Source of the DNA: an uncultured Eubacteriales bacterium
GTDB taxonomy: Bacteria; Bacillota; Clostridia; Christensenellales; Aristaeellaceae
DNA: 45,706 nt
Reading direction: 5' to 3'
Assembly: GCA_902793245.1 (NCBI GenBank)
Contig: CADBCX010000013.1
Span: 1-45,706, forward strand
Under the pieces are notes generated by a model. It had not been told where the DNA came from and made no database searches. It worked only from the letters and a program-made list of their open reading frames with translations. Positions 21,769 to 31,090 of the stretch are shown here, piece by piece. Every line of letters starts with the position of its first letter. The first letter of the stretch is position 1. Both the position numbers and the translations under genes were made by a program.

Positions 21769-23427
21769 ATGCAGCTGGCCGTCAGACGGAAAAGGCTTGT
21801 TTGTATACTCCTGCTTTTATCTGCAATGGTTTCTTTTACGGGATGCTCCCCGCATACGGCGGACGTCGCCGCGAACGCGCAGCAGACGCTTGAGCCCGAC
21901 ACCTCCCATTTTCTCGTGGCAGTAGAGGACGAGCCGGACACGGTGGATTTTCAGTGCACGACGATTCACTATACCATTGCCCAGAACGTGTTCAACCGGC
22001 TGGTGGAAATGGAAAACGTCGCGGACGGCGGCATCGAGATTCTGCCGTCCCTGGCTAAAGCCTGGGAAATCTCCGACGACGGGTGCAGCTATACCTTTCA
22101 TCTGCGGGAGAACGTGACGTTCAGCAACGGCGCGCCCCTGACCGCCTCCGACGTGCTCTATACCTTCACCCGGCTGCTGACGCATCCCGATTCCTGCAAC
22201 CGGGATATTGCCGACGGCATTCTGGGCGCGGCCCAGCTGGAAAAAGGGGAAACGGACACGCTGGCGGGCTTCCGGGTCCTCGGCGACCTGGACTTCACCA
22301 TCACGCTGGAGGAGCCCTTCTCGGCGTTCCTGGCCAGCCTTTCCATGCCCGGCGCTTCCATCCTGGATGAGGAAACGACGAAAGCTGCGGGCGACCGCTT
22401 TGGCACCGACCCCGAATGCACAGTCGGCACAGGCTCGTTCATCCTCTGGAAATGGGAAGCGGGCAAGGGCATGCTGCTGAAAGCGAATCCCAACTGCTGG
22501 CAGGGCGCGCCCCGATGCGAGGGGCTTGACCTCCGCTTCCTGACGGAGCCGCAGGAGCTGCGGCGGATGTTTGAAAACGGCGAAATCGACGTGCTGGATT
22601 TAGACGAAGTGGGCAACGCCGCGGAATTCTTCTATCACGGCGACCTGTACCGCGACAGGCTTTACCACGTGCAGCGCATCGGCACCACCTATATCGCCCT
22701 GAACGAATCCGTCGCGCCGCTGGACGACGTGCGGGTGCGCAAAGCGCTGCAACTGGCGCTGAACCGGCCCATGCTGCTCAAGGCGGTCTACAGCGGGCGG
22801 GGGAACGTGGAAAACGGCATCTATCCCCATGGACTGTACGGCTTCAACCCCGATCTGCCGGAAATCCCCTACGACCCGGAGGAAGCCGTGAGGCTGCTGG
22901 CGGAAGCCGGGTATCCCGACGGGTTCAGCCTCACGATCAGCGCGAACACCTCCTCCACGCAGTGGGAAATCGCCCTGATCCGGCTGGCCGTTTCCATGTG
23001 GGAGAAGGTGGGCGTGAAAGCGTCCATCGACGTGCTGGAAGAAAGCGAATTCATGCGCCTGCGGAAAAGCGGCAGGCTGGCCTGCTACGCCGCGCTGTGG
23101 ACGGCGGATTATGACGACCCCGACAATTTCATTTATACCTTCTTTGGCAACCGGGAAAACACCACCTTCCGAAGCCTTTGCTATCCGAAGGAGGACGTGA
23201 TGGAACGGGTGACGCGGGCGCGGGGCATCCAGGACGCGGAAGCGCGCATCCGGGAATACCGGGAGCTGGAGAGAATCATCGTACAGGAGGACGCCGCGTG
23301 GATTCCGCTGTTCTCCCGGCTGCGGTATTACGTCACGTCGGAAAGGCTGCGGGGCATCCAGTCCTCCTGGAACGGTTCGGTTAAAAACATGTATCGGGAA
23401 ATGTCGGTTGTGGACGGACAGGACTGA
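21769..23427 (+). CDS. Oligopeptide-type ABC solute-binding lipoprotein (SBP_bac_5), no transporter nearby
   Basis: 552 aa, AAAGGAGG 9 nt before the ATG. The signal peptide ends in a lipobox (SFTGC), so it is a membrane-anchored lipoprotein. The family is shown by RLVEMENVADGGIEILPSLAKAWEIS, GCSYTFHLRENVTFSNGAPLTASDVLYTFTRLL (consecutive blocks), GTGSFILWKWEAGKGMLLKANPNCW and VRKALQLALNRPMLLKAVYSG. Relatives bind peptides, nickel or sugars. No permease or ATPase genes are adjacent. The next gene, 45 bp downstream on the same strand, is a membrane signalling protein with an extracellular Cache domain, so this lipoprotein may deliver a ligand to a receptor rather than to a transporter. That link is inference from position. 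Confidence 0.88.
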   Translation: MQLAVRRKRLVCILLLLSAMVSFTGCSPHTADVAANAQQTLEPDTSHFLVAVEDEPDTVDFQCTTIHYTIAQNVFNRLVEMENVADGGIEILPSLAKAWEISDDGCSYTFHLRENVTFSNGAPLTASDVLYTFTRLLTHPDSCNRDIADGILGAAQLEKGETDTLAGFRVLGDLDFTITLEEPFSAFLASLSMPGASILDEETTKAAGDRFGTDPECTVGTGSFILWKWEAGKGMLLKANPNCWQGAPRCEGLDLRFLTEPQELRRMFENGEIDVLDLDEVGNAAEFFYHGDLYRDRLYHVQRIGTTYIALNESVAPLDDVRVRKALQLALNRPMLLKAVYSGRGNVENGIYPHGLYGFNPDLPEIPYDPEEAVRLLAEAGYPDGFSLTISANTSSTQWEIALIRLAVSMWEKVGVKASIDVLEESEFMRLRKSGRLACYAALWTADYDDPDNFIYTFFGNRENTTFRSLCYPKEDVMERVTRARGIQDAEARIREYRELERIIVQEDAAWIPLFSRLRYYVTSERLRGIQSSWNGSVKNMYREMSVVDGQD

Positions 23428-23472
23428 TACCCATTGCCTCCGCAAAGCACACAGTAAAGGAGGGAACAGCTG

Positions 23473-26400
23473 ATGCATTCCATCCGCGCCAAGATTACGG
23501 CCATCACCATCGTCGCTATCCTGACGAGCATCGTCGCCCTGTTTGCCGCCAGCTATACCACGGTCCAGGAGGAGACCGACCAGAACTCCGTCAGCCTGAT
23601 GAACCTGATCGGCCATAACACGCAGAAATCCCTGGAAAAATATTTTGAGAGCATCGAGCAGTCGGTGGAGCTGACCGCCAATATCGCCATCGACAGCCTG
23701 GACAGCGTGTTGCTGGTGGAATGCGGGGCCGTGCGGACGGACGCCGGGCCGATCAGCCAGACCGACGAACAGCGGGAAAAGCTGGACGAATACCTGGCCG
23801 CGTACTGCGGGCGGATCCAGGAGTTTTTTTCCGGCGTCGCCAGCTATACCCACGGCGTGACGGGGTATTATTATTGTATCAATCCTGAAATCAGCCCGTC
23901 GGCGCACGGCTTTTACTACGCCAAAATGGGAAAAACGGGCTTCGCGGAGCAGGAGTCTCTGGACGTGAGCCGCCTTGACCCGGAGGATATGGCGCATAAC
24001 GCCTGGTATTTTACCGCGCTGGAGAGGGGCCGTCCCTCCTGGATCGGGCCTTACCGTCCCAACACCCTGAACGACGCCTGGGCCTGCTCCTATATCGTGC
24101 CGATTTATAAATCCGGTGCGATGATCGGTTTGCTGGGCATGGATATTCCCTTTGATACCCTGACGGAACAGATCAGCTCCATTCAGGTGTACCAGACAGG
24201 CTTTGCCTCCCTGTGCGACGCGGAAGGCCGCGTGCTGTACCATCCGGAGCTGCCCTTCGGCAGCGTCCCGGACATCGCGGAGCTATCCGTCCGCCGGGAT
24301 ATGCTGCAATACGAAAGCAATGGCGGCCAGATGATCCGCTACACCGCCAACGGCGAAAAGCAGCAGATGTCGTTTTTCACCCTGCCCAACGACATGAAAC
24401 TGGTCATCACGGTGCCGACCCGGGAAATCAACGCGCCCTGGACGCGGCTGGTCAAGATCGTTCTGATGATCACGGCGGTGGTGATCGCCGCCGGCGCGGT
24501 GCTGACCGCCATCATCGTGCGGATCATCACCCATCCCCTCAAGGAACTGACGACAGCTTCCCAGCGGCTGGCCGACGCGGACTACGACGTGAACCTGAAA
24601 TACAAGGGCAAGGATGAAATCGGCACGCTGACCGAGGCGTTTACCGCGATGCGGGACCGCATCAAGCGCTCCATCGAAGACCTGAACCACCAGATCCTGA
24701 CCGATAAGCTGACCGGCCTGCCCAACATGCGCTACTTCTTCAAGCTGGCGAAGGCGGAGAGGGACCGGCTGTTGGGAGAAGGCAAAAAGCCCGTCATGCT
24801 GTACTTTGACATCATCGGCATGAAGCATTACAACCGGCAGTTCGGCTTTGAAAAGGGTGACCAGCAGATTCTTGCCTTCGCAGAGATCCTGCTGCGCCGG
24901 CTTGGCGGCCACCGCGTCTGCCGTTTCAGCGGCGACCATTTTACCGCCGTGTCCGATGAGGAGCATGCGGAAGAAGACCTGCGCGCCATTTTCCGGGACT
25001 GCCAGAGCTTCAGCAATGAAAGGCGGCTGAACGTGAACGTGGGCGTCTATCCGAACCGGCTGGAATCGGTGGACGTAAACGTGGCCTGCGACCGCGCCAA
25101 GTATGCCTGCGACCAGAACCGGGGCTCCCTCGTGTCCACCGTCTGCTGGTATGACGAAAACATGCTGAGAAAAGGCGACGTGTTCCGCTATATCATCCGG
25201 AATCTTGACCGGGCGCTGGCGGATGGCTGGGTCAAGGTGTATTTCCAGCCCATCATCCGCGCCGCCGACGGCAAGGTGTGCGACGAGGAAGCGCTGTGCC
25301 GCTGGATCGATCCGGTGCTCGGCTTCCTGTCCCCAGCGGATTTTATCCCCGCGCTGGAGGAAGCCAAGCTGATTTACAAGCTGGATCTCTACGTGGTGGA
25401 ACGGGTGCTGGAAAAGATGAAGAAGCAGGCGGAGGTCGGCCTGTATGTGGTGCCCCAGTCCATTAACCTGTCCCGCAACGATTTCGACAGCTGCGATATT
25501 GTGGAAGAGATCCGCCGCCGGGTGGACGAGGCGGGCATCGAGCGCCGCATGATTTCCGTTGAGATCACGGAAAGCGTGATCGGCAGCGATTTCGACTTCA
25601 TGAAGGAACAGGTGGCGCGGTTCCAGGAACTGGGCTTCGAGGTGTGGATGGACGACTTTGGCAGCGGTTATTCCTCCCTGGACGTGCTGCAGAACATCCG
25701 CTTCGACCTGATCAAGTTCGACATGCGGTTCATGGAGCGCTTCAACAGCGGCGAAGAGGGCAGGATCATCCTGACCGAGCTGACGAAAATGGCCATCAGC
25801 CTGGGCGTGGAAACGGTGTGCGAAGGCGTGGAGCAGGAAGAGCAGGTGGAATTCCTGCGGGAAATCGGCTGCACGAAGATTCAGGGCTACTATTACGGCA
25901 GGCCCATCTCCTTCGATACCATGCTGTCCATGTATGAAAAGGGCGAGGACATAGGCTTTGAAAACCCGGCGGAAACGGAATACTACGCTTCTCTTGGCCG
26001 CATCAACCTGTACAATATGGCCGTGCTTTCCGGCGAGGACGACGAATCCCTGCAGCGCTACTTCAACACCCTGCCCATGAGCATCATCGAGGTCAACGGC
26101 ACGCGAGTAAGGTATAACCGATGCAACAAATCCTACCGCGACTTCCTGGAGCGGACCCTGGGCGCAAAGTTTTCGACGGAAGAATTGGATTATTCCCAAA
26201 TGCCGGACCTGCCGGGCTCCGTGTTCATGGGCGCGGTCATGCGATGCAGCAAGGATGGAAAGCGCGCCATCGTGGATGAAAAAATCAACGAGGACACGTC
26301 GATTCACGCCCTCATGCGCCGGGTGGCGGTCAACCCCGTGACGGGCACGGCCGCCATCGCCGCGGCGGTGCTGGCGGTGATCAAGGAAGGCGAAAACGCC

Positions 26401-27708
26401 GGCACCAACTACGCGCACATCGCCAAGGCCCTGTCCGCCGATTATCTGTACCTCTATTACGTGAACCTGGACACCGAATCCTTCATCGAATACAGCCCGG
26501 ACGCCGCGCGGGAAAACCTGGCGCTGGAACGCCACGGGGATCACTTCTTCTCCGTTAGCCGCAAGGAAGCGGAAACGCGGCTGCACAAGGACGACCAGGA
26601 GTATTTCCTCAGCGCCTTCACCCGGGAGAACATCGAAAAGACGCTGGACACGGAGGGTGCCTTCGCCCTGACCTACCGCCTGCTGATCAACGGCAAGCCC
26701 ACCTATGTCAGCATGAAGGCCGTGCGCATGCAGGGCGACCGGTCGCACATCATCATCGGCGTCAACAACGTGGACGCCCAGATGCGGCAGAAGGAAACCC
26801 TCGCCCGCATCCAGGCGGAACAGACGACCTACTCCCGCGTCACCGCGCTTACCCAGGATTTTATCGCCATCTACACGATTGATCCCGCCACAAGCCGCTA
26901 TATTGAATACAGCGCCAGCAGGGATTACGCCGGGCTGAACATGCCGAAGGAAGGAGAGGATTTCTTCGCCCAGGCGCATAAGGAAAGCGCGAAATACGTC
27001 TATCCCGAGGACAGGGAAAAATTCCAGGCAATGCTCACCCGGGAAAGGGTGCTGGAGGAAATCAAAAAGAACGGCATTTACAGCTTCCAGTACAGGATGC
27101 TCCTGAATGGGGAGCCGACCTATATTAGCCTCAAGGCCGCGCTGGTGGAGGAACAGGACGGGCCGCAGCTGATTGTCGGGGTGAATAACATCGACGCCCA
27201 GGCCCGGCGCGAACAGGACTACCAGCGCAAGCTGTCCGCGGCGCGCAGCGAAGCGAACCTGGACACGCTCACAGGCGTCAAGGACAAAAAAGCCTATTTC
27301 AGCATGTCGGAAACGCTGGCCCGGCAGATCGAAGGCGGCCTGCCGGTGCAGTACGCCATCGTGCTGTGCCGGGTGAAGGAGCTCGCCCAGGTCAACGAGG
27401 AAAAGGGCCGCGACGCGGGCGACCAGCTGATTCTGGATGTGTGCGCCGCCATCTGCGACACCTTCAAGCACAGCCCGGTCTTCCGGGTGGCCGGCGATCA
27501 GTTTGCCGTGATCGCCCAAGGCCACGATTTTGAAAGCCTCGACGGTCTGCTTGCGGAGCTGAAGGAAAGAAGCCGCGAAGACAGCAGCGGATTGGCGCTG
27601 GCCTTCGGCATGGCAAGATATGACGGCACGGAGAGCGTAGCCTCCGTCTTTGAACGGGCCGATCGCCTCTGCCGGGAAAATGCCCAGGACGCAAAACAAA
27701 ACAAATAG
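23473..27708 (+). CDS. Membrane Cache-HAMP-GGDEF-EAL-PAS-GGDEF signalling protein, predicted c-di-GMP phosphodiesterase
   Basis: 1411 aa, AAAGGAGGG upstream of the ATG. Order: TM helix (8-28); extracellular Cache-like sensor (about 35-310); TM helix (about 325-350); HAMP (HPLKELTTASQRLADADYD); GGDEF 1 (about 405-560); EAL (about 575-815); PAS-like modules (about 855-1240, with twin blocks YRLLINGKPTYVSMKA and YRMLLNGEPTYISLKA); GGDEF 2 (about 1255-1400). Both GGDEF signatures are degenerate: RFSGDHF near 483 and RVAGDQF near 1339, so cyclase activity is unlikely. The EAL domain keeps EEALCRW (604), SINLSRNDF, EITESV, DDFGSGYSSLD (726) and CEGVEQ, so c-di-GMP hydrolysis is plausible. It follows the solute-binding lipoprotein in a likely operon. 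Confidence 0.9.
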   Translation: MHSIRAKITAITIVAILTSIVALFAASYTTVQEETDQNSVSLMNLIGHNTQKSLEKYFESIEQSVELTANIAIDSLDSVLLVECGAVRTDAGPISQTDEQREKLDEYLAAYCGRIQEFFSGVASYTHGVTGYYYCINPEISPSAHGFYYAKMGKTGFAEQESLDVSRLDPEDMAHNAWYFTALERGRPSWIGPYRPNTLNDAWACSYIVPIYKSGAMIGLLGMDIPFDTLTEQISSIQVYQTGFASLCDAEGRVLYHPELPFGSVPDIAELSVRRDMLQYESNGGQMIRYTANGEKQQMSFFTLPNDMKLVITVPTREINAPWTRLVKIVLMITAVVIAAGAVLTAIIVRIITHPLKELTTASQRLADADYDVNLKYKGKDEIGTLTEAFTAMRDRIKRSIEDLNHQILTDKLTGLPNMRYFFKLAKAERDRLLGEGKKPVMLYFDIIGMKHYNRQFGFEKGDQQILAFAEILLRRLGGHRVCRFSGDHFTAVSDEEHAEEDLRAIFRDCQSFSNERRLNVNVGVYPNRLESVDVNVACDRAKYACDQNRGSLVSTVCWYDENMLRKGDVFRYIIRNLDRALADGWVKVYFQPIIRAADGKVCDEEALCRWIDPVLGFLSPADFIPALEEAKLIYKLDLYVVERVLEKMKKQAEVGLYVVPQSINLSRNDFDSCDIVEEIRRRVDEAGIERRMISVEITESVIGSDFDFMKEQVARFQELGFEVWMDDFGSGYSSLDVLQNIRFDLIKFDMRFMERFNSGEEGRIILTELTKMAISLGVETVCEGVEQEEQVEFLREIGCTKIQGYYYGRPISFDTMLSMYEKGEDIGFENPAETEYYASLGRINLYNMAVLSGEDDESLQRYFNTLPMSIIEVNGTRVRYNRCNKSYRDFLERTLGAKFSTEELDYSQMPDLPGSVFMGAVMRCSKDGKRAIVDEKINEDTSIHALMRRVAVNPVTGTAAIAAAVLAVIKEGENAGTNYAHIAKALSADYLYLYYVNLDTESFIEYSPDAARENLALERHGDHFFSVSRKEAETRLHKDDQEYFLSAFTRENIEKTLDTEGAFALTYRLLINGKPTYVSMKAVRMQGDRSHIIIGVNNVDAQMRQKETLARIQAEQTTYSRVTALTQDFIAIYTIDPATSRYIEYSASRDYAGLNMPKEGEDFFAQAHKESAKYVYPEDREKFQAMLTRERVLEEIKKNGIYSFQYRMLLNGEPTYISLKAALVEEQDGPQLIVGVNNIDAQARREQDYQRKLSAARSEANLDTLTGVKDKKAYFSMSETLARQIEGGLPVQYAIVLCRVKELAQVNEEKGRDAGDQLILDVCAAICDTFKHSPVFRVAGDQFAVIAQGHDFESLDGLLAELKERSREDSSGLALAFGMARYDGTESVASVFERADRLCRENAQDAKQNK

Positions 27709-27734
27709 TAACCATTCAGTCGTCCTTTGAAATA

Positions 27735-27839
27735 GTTCTAAGTTCTTAGTTCTAAGTTCTAAGCCTTTTGTCGCATCTTGTCTGAACGACATTGTATATG
27801 GACAGATTTAGCTTAGAACTTGGAACTTAGAACTCGGAA
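27735..27839. repeat. Inverted heptamer-repeat element, AAGTTCT family
   Basis: The left arm (27735-27763) is four 7-bp units of type GTTCTAA. The right arm (27812-27839) is the reverse complement of such units with a few substitutions. About 48 bp of unrelated sequence lies between. The design is that of the AGAGTNC elements but with a different heptamer. It fills the gap between the GGDEF/EAL gene and the xylanase gene. Confidence 0.85.
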
Positions 27840-27900
27840 TGATCCAAGCCTCAAAGAAACCACGACTGAACAAATACAACGAAAAAAGAGGAAGAACGAT

Positions 27901-29469
27901 ATGAAAAAAGCGATCTCTCTGCTGCTTGCCTCCCTGCTGCTGCTCGCCGCCTGCGCGGGCGTACAGGCCGAGGGCAAGGCGATGCTCTACCAATCCAACT
28001 TCACCGCCGGGACCGACGGGTGGGTGGCCCGCTCGATGGGCACAGCGGCTGTGGAGCCGGTGGAAGTCAACGCCCTCAAGGTGACAGGGCGGCAGTCGGA
28101 CTGGAACTCCGCCGGGCGGGACTTTGACCTGATCCCCGGCGTGGAATACGCGCTCAGCGTGCAGGTGCGCCAGGACGATGTGGACAGCGCCGACTTCATG
28201 ATTTCCGTGGCCCACTCCCGCGGCGGCGTGGAAAGCTACGAAAACCTGGCCTTCGGCACGGCGGAGAAGGGCAAGTGGACGCTGGTCAGCGGCGCGTACA
28301 CCCCCGACGCCTACGACAACTATATCCTCTACGTGGAGACCACCGGCGCCCCTACCCTTGATTTCGTTATGCGCTTTTTCCGCATCGACGCGCCTCAGGG
28401 GACCGCGGAAGCGGCCAATCATCCTGATTTGGAGATTCCCATGACAACAACGGAAAACGGGGAGATTCCTTCCCTGAAAGAAACCTATGCTTCCTATTTC
28501 GATTTCGGCACCTGCGTGCCCGGCATGCAGGCCCGGAACGCCGAGGCCATGGCCTTTAACCTGACCCAGTTCAGCATCCTGACCCCGGAAAACGAACTGA
28601 AGCCCGATTCCGTGCTGGATGTCGCCGCCAGCAAGCGCCTGGCCGCCCAGGACGAAACCGCCGCCGCCGTCCACTTCGACGCCGCGAAGCCGCTGCTGGA
28701 CTTCTGCAAAAAGAATGGCGTGAAAATGCACGGCCACGTGCTGGTGTGGCACTCCCAGACCCCCGAAGCCTTCTTCCATGAGGGCTACGACGCCGGCAAG
28801 CCCTTCGTGACGAGGGAAGTGATGCTGGCCCGGCTGGAAAACTATATCAGCGGCGTGTTTGCCTACATGCAGGAGAATTATCCCGGCGTGATCGTCAGCT
28901 GGGACGTGGTGAACGAGGCCGTGGACGACGGCACCGGCAAGCTGCGGAAGTCCAACTGGCTGAACGTGGTGGGCGACGATTTTGTGAACCGCGCCTTTGA
29001 GCTGGCCCGGAAGTACGCCCCGGAAGGCACGCTGCTGTATTACAACGACTACAACACCGCTATCCTCGGCAAGCAGAACGGCATCGTGAAGCTGCTGGAA
29101 AGCCTGATGGCCGACGGCACCGTGGACGGCTACGGCTTCCAGATGCACCACGAAATCAGCTTCCCCTCCATGCAGGCCATCGAAGCCTGCGTGCGCCGCA
29201 TCGCGGCCCTGGGCCTGCGGCTGCGGGTCAGTGAGCTGGACATCGGCATCCCCTCCACCAGCGAGGCTGACCTGGCGAAACAGGCCAAGATGTACGCCGA
29301 GATCATGAAGCTGATGAAGTCCGTAAGCAGCCAGACCGACGCCGTGCAGGTGTGGGGCGTGACCGACAACTACTCCTGGCGCTCCGACAAACATCCGCTG
29401 CTGTTCAACGCGGATCGCAGCCCCAAGCCCGCTTTCTTGGCAGTCATCCGTCCTGAAGCCGTTCAATAA
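27901..29469 (+). CDS. Secreted endo-1,4-beta-xylanase, CBM22-GH10
   Basis: 522 aa from the ATG at 27901 (AGAGGAAG upstream); an in-frame start at 27820 falls in a repeat arm and would bury the signal peptide. The export signal is MKKAISLLLASLLLLAACAG; LAAC could be a lipobox, or cleavage may follow VQA. Residues about 25-165 form a CBM22 xylan-binding module (SNFTAGTDGWVARS, NYILYVETTGAPTLDFVM). The GH10 barrel covers 175-520: FNLTQFSILTPENELKPDS, GVKMHGHVLVWHSQTPEAF (reads WHSQTPEAFF rather than WHSQTP.W), acid/base E339 in WDVVNEAVDD, YYNDYNT, and nucleophile E445 in LRVSELDIG. It cleaves the xylan backbone outside the cell. It stands alone between a repeat element and a terminator. Confidence 0.95.
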   Translation: MKKAISLLLASLLLLAACAGVQAEGKAMLYQSNFTAGTDGWVARSMGTAAVEPVEVNALKVTGRQSDWNSAGRDFDLIPGVEYALSVQVRQDDVDSADFMISVAHSRGGVESYENLAFGTAEKGKWTLVSGAYTPDAYDNYILYVETTGAPTLDFVMRFFRIDAPQGTAEAANHPDLEIPMTTTENGEIPSLKETYASYFDFGTCVPGMQARNAEAMAFNLTQFSILTPENELKPDSVLDVAASKRLAAQDETAAAVHFDAAKPLLDFCKKNGVKMHGHVLVWHSQTPEAFFHEGYDAGKPFVTREVMLARLENYISGVFAYMQENYPGVIVSWDVVNEAVDDGTGKLRKSNWLNVVGDDFVNRAFELARKYAPEGTLLYYNDYNTAILGKQNGIVKLLESLMADGTVDGYGFQMHHEISFPSMQAIEACVRRIAALGLRLRVSELDIGIPSTSEADLAKQAKMYAEIMKLMKSVSSQTDAVQVWGVTDNYSWRSDKHPLLFNADRSPKPAFLAVIRPEAVQ

Positions 29470-29494
29470 TTCCGCGAAGAGTTATAGGATAAAG

Positions 29495-29535
29495 AATAAC
29501 GAAGCAGGGGCCGCACGGGCTCCTGCTTCGTTATT
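29495..29535. terminator. Bidirectional terminator between xylanase and ABC transporter operon
   Basis: AATAACGAAGCAGG-GGCC-GCAC-GGGCTCCTGCTTCGTTATT is a near-perfect long stem flanked by A/T tracts on both sides. It serves the convergent genes ending at 29469 and 29548. Confidence 0.9.
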
Positions 29536-29547
29536 TGTCTCGCGGGA

Positions 29548-30291
29548 TTATAACACTTTATTCAGAAAATCCTTGGTGCGCTGCTGCTGGGGATTGGCAA
29601 AGATCTGGTCGGGCGTGCCTTCCTCCACGATCTGGCCCTCGTCCATGAACAGCACCCGGTCGGCGACCTCGCGGGCGAAGCCCATTTCGTGGGTAACCAC
29701 CACCATGGTCATGCCGTCCTTTGCCAGGCGCTTCATCACGTCCAGCACCTCGCCCACCATTTCGGGGTCCAGGGCGGAGGTGGGCTCGTCAAAGAGCATG
29801 ACCTCCGGCTCCATGCACAGGGCGCGGACGATGGCGATGCGCTGCTTCTGGCCGCCGGACAGCTGGCTGGGATAGGCGTCGGCGCGGTTTTCCAGGTTCA
29901 CGCGCTTGAGCAGCCCCATGGCCTTTTCCTCGGCATCCTTCTTGCTCTTTTTCAGCAGCTTCATGGGGGCCAGGGTCATGTTCCGCAATACCGTCATATG
30001 GGGGAACAGGTTGAAGTGCTGGAACACCATGCCCATCTTCTGCCGGTGAACGTTGATGTTCACCTTGGGGTCGGTGATATCCACGCCCTCAAAGGTGATT
30101 TTGCCCTTCGTGGGCAGCTCCAGCAGGTTCAGGCAGCGGAGGAAGGTGCTTTTTCCGCTGCCGGAGGGCCCGATGACCACCACCACTTCGCCCTTGTGAA
30201 TGTCGGCGCTCACGCCCCGCAGGGCTTTCAGCTCGCCGTCGTTGAAATGCTTTTCCAGATCCTTCACGGAAATAATCACATCAGTGGTCAC
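29548..30291 (-). CDS. Polar amino-acid ABC transporter ATP-binding protein (GlnQ-like)
   Basis: 247 aa, starting at the GTG at 30291 with GGAGG 10 nt upstream. It has Walker [14 protein letters not shown]-loop region [15 protein letters not shown], signature QLSGGQKQR, Walker [15 protein letters not shown] and switch histidine [10 protein letters not shown]. It energises uptake of a polar amino acid at the inner face of the membrane. Its start overlaps the permease stop by 11 nt, a standard coupling for these operons. It is the last gene of the operon that starts with the binding protein at 32671. Confidence 0.95.
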   Translation of the reverse strand: MTTDVIISVKDLEKHFNDGELKALRGVSADIHKGEVVVVIGPSGSGKSTFLRCLNLLELPTKGKITFEGVDITDPKVNINVHRQKMGMVFQHFNLFPHMTVLRNMTLAPMKLLKKSKKDAEEKAMGLLKRVNLENRADAYPSQLSGGQKQRIAIVRALCMEPEVMLFDEPTSALDPEMVGEVLDVMKRLAKDGMTMVVVTHEMGFAREVADRVLFMDEGQIVEEGTPDQIFANPQQQRTKDFLNKVL

Positions 30292-31075
30292 TGTTGCGCA
30301 GCCTCCTTTCCAGCTTGCCGATAAGCGTCGTGAGCGTCAGGGTGACGATCAGGTACAGGAGGCCGGACACGATATAGGGCGTGAAGGCCGAGAACGTGCG
30401 GGAGCGGATGTAGTCGCCCGCCTTCGTCAATTCGGTCAGGGCGATGTAGGAGAGCACGGAGGTTTCCTTGATGAGGGAAATGAACTCGTTGCACATGGCG
30501 GGCAGGGCGGATTTCGCCGCCTGGGGCAGCACGATGTACATCATCGTTTTAAACCCCGACAGGCCCAGGGAACGGCCCGCCTCGGTCTGGCCTTTTTCCA
30601 CGCTCATGATGCCGCCGCGCACGATTTCCGCCACGTAAGCCGCGCTGTTCAGGCCGCAGGCGATCACGCCGATGATGATTTTCTCAATGCGGATGGAGCC
30701 GAACACGCCGAAGTTGATGAGCAATACTTGCAAAAGCAGCGGCGTGCCGCGCATCAGGTTGATGTAGCCCCCGGCGATTTTGGACAGGAAACGCACGACT
30801 GTCGCGCCCAGCTGCTTGAAAAAGCCCTTGCCCTTGGCGTTCATGTCCTTGATTTCCGGCAAGCGCAGGATGGCCAGGATGGTGCCCAGGAACAGGCCCA
30901 CCAGAATGGCGAAGAGGGACACCTCCAGGGTCTTGCCCAGGCCCTGCAGGTAGTTCAGCCAGCGCCCGTCCTTGATCACGTTCAGGTAGATTTCTTTGTA
31001 GATGGTTTGCCAGAGATTCAGCGTGTTGCTCTGCAAGGCGGGCTGGATGGCCTCCCACCACTGCTCGAAGATCAT
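30281..31075 (-). CDS. Polar amino-acid ABC transporter permease (HisM/GlnP-like)
   Basis: 264 aa from the ATG at 31075, 8 nt after AGGAG; the in-frame GTG at 31084 would overlap that site. Several membrane helices are visible ([57 protein letters not shown]). The EAA loop for contact with the ATPase reads [28 protein letters not shown] (family-typical). Probably a homodimer. It begins 15 bp after the HEPN gene, so the toxin-antitoxin-like pair lies between it and its binding protein. Confidence 0.94.
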   Translation of the reverse strand: MIFEQWWEAIQPALQSNTLNLWQTIYKEIYLNVIKDGRWLNYLQGLGKTLEVSLFAILVGLFLGTILAILRLPEIKDMNAKGKGFFKQLGATVVRFLSKIAGGYINLMRGTPLLLQVLLINFGVFGSIRIEKIIIGVIACGLNSAAYVAEIVRGGIMSVEKGQTEAGRSLGLSGFKTMMYIVLPQAAKSALPAMCNEFISLIKETSVLSYIALTELTKAGDYIRSRTFSAFTPYIVSGLLYLIVTLTLTTLIGKLERRLRNSDH

Positions 31076-31090
31076 GCGGTTCACTCCTAA

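Noticed and set aside
21432-21893. Plus-strand frame from the pfkA terminator into the lipoprotein gene
   Set aside because: It includes a terminator hairpin and a promoter and is out of frame with the solute-binding protein.
24283-27792. Minus-strand open frame of 1169 codons opposite the GGDEF/EAL gene
   Set aside because: Very long antisense frames are expected in GC-rich genes; the plus frame has unmistakable EAL and GGDEF motifs and a good start.
27820-27900. Upstream extension of the xylanase start
   Set aside because: It would begin inside the repeat arm and put 27 charged residues before an evident signal peptide; the ATG at 27901 has its own ribosome binding site.
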